Source: Bacillota bacterium
GTDB lineage: Bacteria; Vulcanimicrobiota; JAMDEM01
DNA length: 7,025 bases
Reading direction: 5' to 3'
Assembly (NCBI GenBank): GCA_023486985.1
Contig: JAMDEM010000195.1
Location: 1,060-8,084, forward strand
How positions within the stretch are numbered: the stretch's first letter is position 1; the number at the start of each line of letters is the position of its first letter. Position numbers and translations under genes: made by a program. Below are positions 6,198 through 7,025 of the stretch, one piece after another. Under the pieces are notes generated by a model, which ran no database searches, was not told where the DNA came from, and saw only the letters and a program-made list of their open reading frames with translations.

Positions 6198-6277
6198 TAT
6201 ATTAACGAAAAGTTAACAATTTATTCACAATTTGGCGGCATTAAAAAGGCAAAATTCTTAAACATGCAGGAACTCAT

Positions 6278-6306
6278 TTAACATGGTAAGAAGTTTTTCA
6301 TATAAT
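6278..6306 (+). promoter_or_regulatory. Near-consensus promoter directly before the methyltransferase gene
   Basis: TTAACA (6278-6283) and a perfect TATAAT (6301-6306) are separated by exactly 17 bases. The -10 ends only 15 bases before the ATG. A start at the usual distance would fall at about 6313, inside the AAGGAG ribosome site (6311-6316), giving a leader of about nine bases. Confidence 0.6.
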
Positions 6307-6321
6307 CTAAAAGGAGATTAA

Positions 6322-7025
6322 ATGTCTAAACGTTTTTATGAACTTGTTCAGGCTGATAAGGTGTTCGATCCATGGAATGAAGAATGGGAGCAGTATTCTG
6401 TTGAGCGGACTCTTCAATGGATTGAGAACCATGAACATAACCGCTTCTATGAAAAGTACATGGAGCCTTCAAAGAAGGTACTGGAGGCGGGCTGCGGTCT
6501 TGGACGGCTTGTAATATACTACAGGCGCAAAGGCTATCAAATAACCGGGATAGACAAAAGTGAAACTGCCATTGAAAAAATTCATAAATTCGACCCTTTG
6601 ATTCCGGTGGAATCCGGAGACCTCCGGGCTTTGCCATATAAAGACTCCTCCTTTGATGTTTACATTTCAGAGGGAGTTATCGAGCATGATCCGGGGGGAC
6701 CTGGTGTTATCCTTAAAGAAGCTTTGAGGGTTTTAAAACCCGGCGGCACTTTATTGATAAGCATTCCTGTATTAAGCCCTTTCAGCTCTCTGGCATATTC
6801 ATTCAGAGGCATTAAACAACGGGTGAAAATAATTTCGGGGAGAATAAAAAACAAACCCATGAAAAGAGAATTTGAAGGTTTTCTTTTTTCAGCCGCAGAG
6901 TTTAAAAAACACATTGAAACAGCCGGCTTCCGCATTATGGAATTGCAGCCGACTCTTCATGCCGCCGGTCTTTACCGGTTTTTCCCGCCGGCAAGAAATT
7001 CTGCTATTGCAACACAAAATGCACG
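6322..7025 (+). CDS. Class I SAM-dependent methyltransferase, partial (cut by right edge)
   Basis: The frame is open for 234 codons from ATG at 6322 to the window end, without a stop. It shows the Methyltransf_11-type core: motif I VLEAGCGLGRL (53-63) for S-adenosylmethionine binding, the acidic end of strand 2 GIDKS (76-80), GDLRALPYKDSSFD (99-112), the EGVIEH segment (117-122), and LKPGG (138-142) leading into LLISIPV. The segment after that (about 152-172, basic and aromatic) and the FEGFLFSAAEFKKHIETAGF stretch (about 182-201) are typical of small-molecule or glycan/lipid methyltransferases, but the substrate cannot be told. The SD site AAGGAG sits five bases before the ATG, which fixes the start. 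It diverges from the PLD gene across a 192-base spacer; its downstream neighbours are outside the window. Confidence 0.9.
   Translation, partial: MSKRFYELVQADKVFDPWNEEWEQYSVERTLQWIENHEHNRFYEKYMEPSKKVLEAGCGLGRLVIYYRRKGYQITGIDKSETAIEKIHKFDPLIPVESGDLRALPYKDSSFDVYISEGVIEHDPGGPGVILKEALRVLKPGGTLLISIPVLSPFSSLAYSFRGIKQRVKIISGRIKNKPMKREFEGFLFSAAEFKKHIETAGFRIMELQPTLHAAGLYRFFPPARNSAIATQNA

Noticed and set aside
6221..6229. TTATTCACA, matching the DnaA-box consensus TTATNCACA
   Set aside because: It is a single site with no cluster of further boxes or origin genes nearby, so chance in an AT-rich spacer is likely.
6326..6935. Minus-strand ORFs of 103 and 91 codons at the right end
   Set aside because: The plus strand encodes a recognisable methyltransferase through the same bases, with a promoter and SD site.

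Overview
The window comes from a moderately AT-rich bacterium with ordinary Shine-Dalgarno sites and sigma70-type promoters. Its metabolic genes point to an anaerobic or fermentative life: a ferredoxin-dependent 2-oxoacid oxidoreductase with an Fe-S flavoprotein beside it. I cannot assign a phylum. Two palindromic, REP-like repeats are present, one of them inside a coding region. All intergenic gaps are under 200 bases, and I see no RNA gene, CRISPR array, insertion sequence or transposase.

Left part (1-2480, minus strand). One transcription unit probably starts at a promoter near 2452-2480. In transcription order it carries the beta (thiamine-diphosphate) subunit, the gamma subunit and a two-cluster 4Fe-4S (delta) subunit of a 2-oxoacid:ferredoxin oxidoreductase. 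After a 108-base gap comes a GltD/NfnB/PreT-like NAD(P)H flavoprotein that runs off the left edge. The alpha subunit that a separate gamma normally needs is not in the window. Together the genes would oxidise a 2-oxoacid to acyl-CoA plus CO2 and pass electrons through ferredoxin clusters, possibly to NAD(P). The flavoprotein gene carries an in-frame REP-like repeat in its interdomain linker. The first 44 bases of the window are an inverted copy of bases 219-262, which looks like a fold-back junction.

Middle part (2540-4810). A membrane-bound processive family-2 glycosyltransferase (minus) and a membrane-anchored NodB-type polysaccharide deacetylase (plus) diverge from a 126-base shared intergenic region. 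The pair resembles the polymerase/deacetylase core of poly-N-acetylglucosamine or chitooligosaccharide systems.

Right part (4811-7025). A 170-base convergent spacer holds a 14-bp direct repeat, a REP-like palindrome and a strong bidirectional terminator. Next is a minus-strand protein with two HKD (phospholipase D-type) motifs and no signal peptide. Divergent from it is a class I SAM-dependent methyltransferase that is cut off by the right edge.

I found no clear evidence of an entirely new system. The most notable points are the in-frame REP-like insertion, the fold-back at the left edge, the alpha-less oxidoreductase operon, the NodB/NodC-like divergent pair and the cytoplasmic-looking PLD protein with a distinctive N-terminal tail.
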